A DNA stretch of 36,979 nt from a virus. This document shows, in pieces, positions 36,866 through 36,979 of this stretch. Below the pieces are notes generated by a model. The model was not told the origin of the DNA. It searched no databases and saw only the letters and a list, made by a program, of their open reading frames with translations. The stretch spans positions 1-36,979 of IMG/VR virus record IMGVR_UViG_3300048778_000640. One strand, written 5' to 3'. Position numbers and translations under genes: made by a program. Position 1 is the first letter of the stretch. Each line of letters begins with the position of its first letter.

Positions 36866-36979
36866 CTACTTCGCCTCCGTTTCGTACTCAGCTAGGGCTT
36901 TGTTGAAGTGTTTTTGCAACTTCTTTGCCGCCTCGACCACCCGGAGCATCGCCCCGGCCTCAGCCTGCAGGCGCCCGAT
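36866..36979 (-). CDS. C-terminus of an early gene (partial)
   Basis: An open frame enters from the right edge and ends at TAG 36866-36868. The visible 37 residues are helical (AGAMLRVVEAAKKLQKHF...LAEYETEAK). The stop is directly followed by the start of the next gene, and its end holds that gene's ribosome binding site, which supports it as coding. Confidence 0.6.
   Translation of the reverse strand: MGRLQAEAGAMLRVVEAAKKLQKHFNKALAEYETEAK

Noticed and set aside
1-36979. Stop-codon reassignment as an explanation of the in-frame TAA at 7242
   Set aside because: TAA, TAG and TGA all end genes with directly adjoining starts in this window, so the standard bacterial code applies.
1-36979. CRISPR arrays, tRNA genes, insertion sequences, integrase or att sites
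   Set aside because: Looked for on both strands; no direct-repeat arrays with spacers, cloverleaf sequences, transposase motifs or recombinase motifs were seen.

Overview
The window is the interior of a temperate-type tailed phage or prophage genome: an HK97-fold, long-tailed siphovirus. Every gene but one is read from the minus strand, so the functional order runs from high to low coordinates. Strong AGGAGG-type ribosome binding sites, frequent GTG/TTG starts, tight ATGA/GTGA overlaps, a P27-family small terminase and an ArpU/RinA-like late regulator all point to a Firmicute host, most likely an anaerobic Clostridia or Negativicutes lineage. That host assignment is inference. No integrase, repressor, att site, tRNA, CRISPR array or host gene is visible. 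The only stretch close to 300 bases without a confident protein gene (29178-29449) is a regulatory region.

Layout, right to left. 36979-30140 is the early/replication module: small zinc-binding proteins, an HTH protein, a replisome organiser with a VPT-repeat linker, a DnaB-type helicase, an MmcB-like PD-(D/E)XK protein, a RusA resolvase, a large multidomain unknown and a small Cys-rich protein. 29995-29450 is an ArpU/RinA-like regulator. 29447-28850 is a control region: four TGTGCA hexamers over an extended -10 promoter, a structured leader with two intrinsic terminators, and a parS/Noc-like palindrome. 28834-25498 is packaging: HNH-kinase fusion, small and large terminase. 25485-17233 is the head: portal-MuF fusion, prohead protease with an extraordinary Cys-rich N-terminus, major capsid protein, decoration-like and head-fibre-like proteins, connector and head closure. 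17219-4530 is the tail: gp10, completion protein, tail tube with a cadherin-like domain, frameshifting chaperone pair, tape measure, hub, and two RCC1/lectin-like fibre ORFs. 4469-1 carries a VIT1/CCC1-type metal transporter, holin-like membrane proteins, a GH73-type glucosaminidase endolysin and a papain-like protein.

The one plus-strand gene (13784-14770) is A+T-rich and encodes a zinc ribbon, one membrane helix and a transglutaminase-like domain. It sits between the tail chaperone and tape-measure genes and looks like a moron.

The most unusual observations are: (1) an RCC1 repeat interrupted in register by a single in-frame TAA between two tail-fibre ORFs; (2) four 8-cysteine blocks (32 Cys) fused to the capsid protease; (3) two copies of a palindrome that mixes the parS and Noc-site consensus; (4) a perfect consensus sigma-A promoter on the plus strand that runs directly into an intrinsic terminator; (5) a 13/21/13-spaced operator array at the apparent late promoter, followed by a structured leader and two terminators, suggesting activation plus antitermination; (6) a phage-borne VIT-family transporter.
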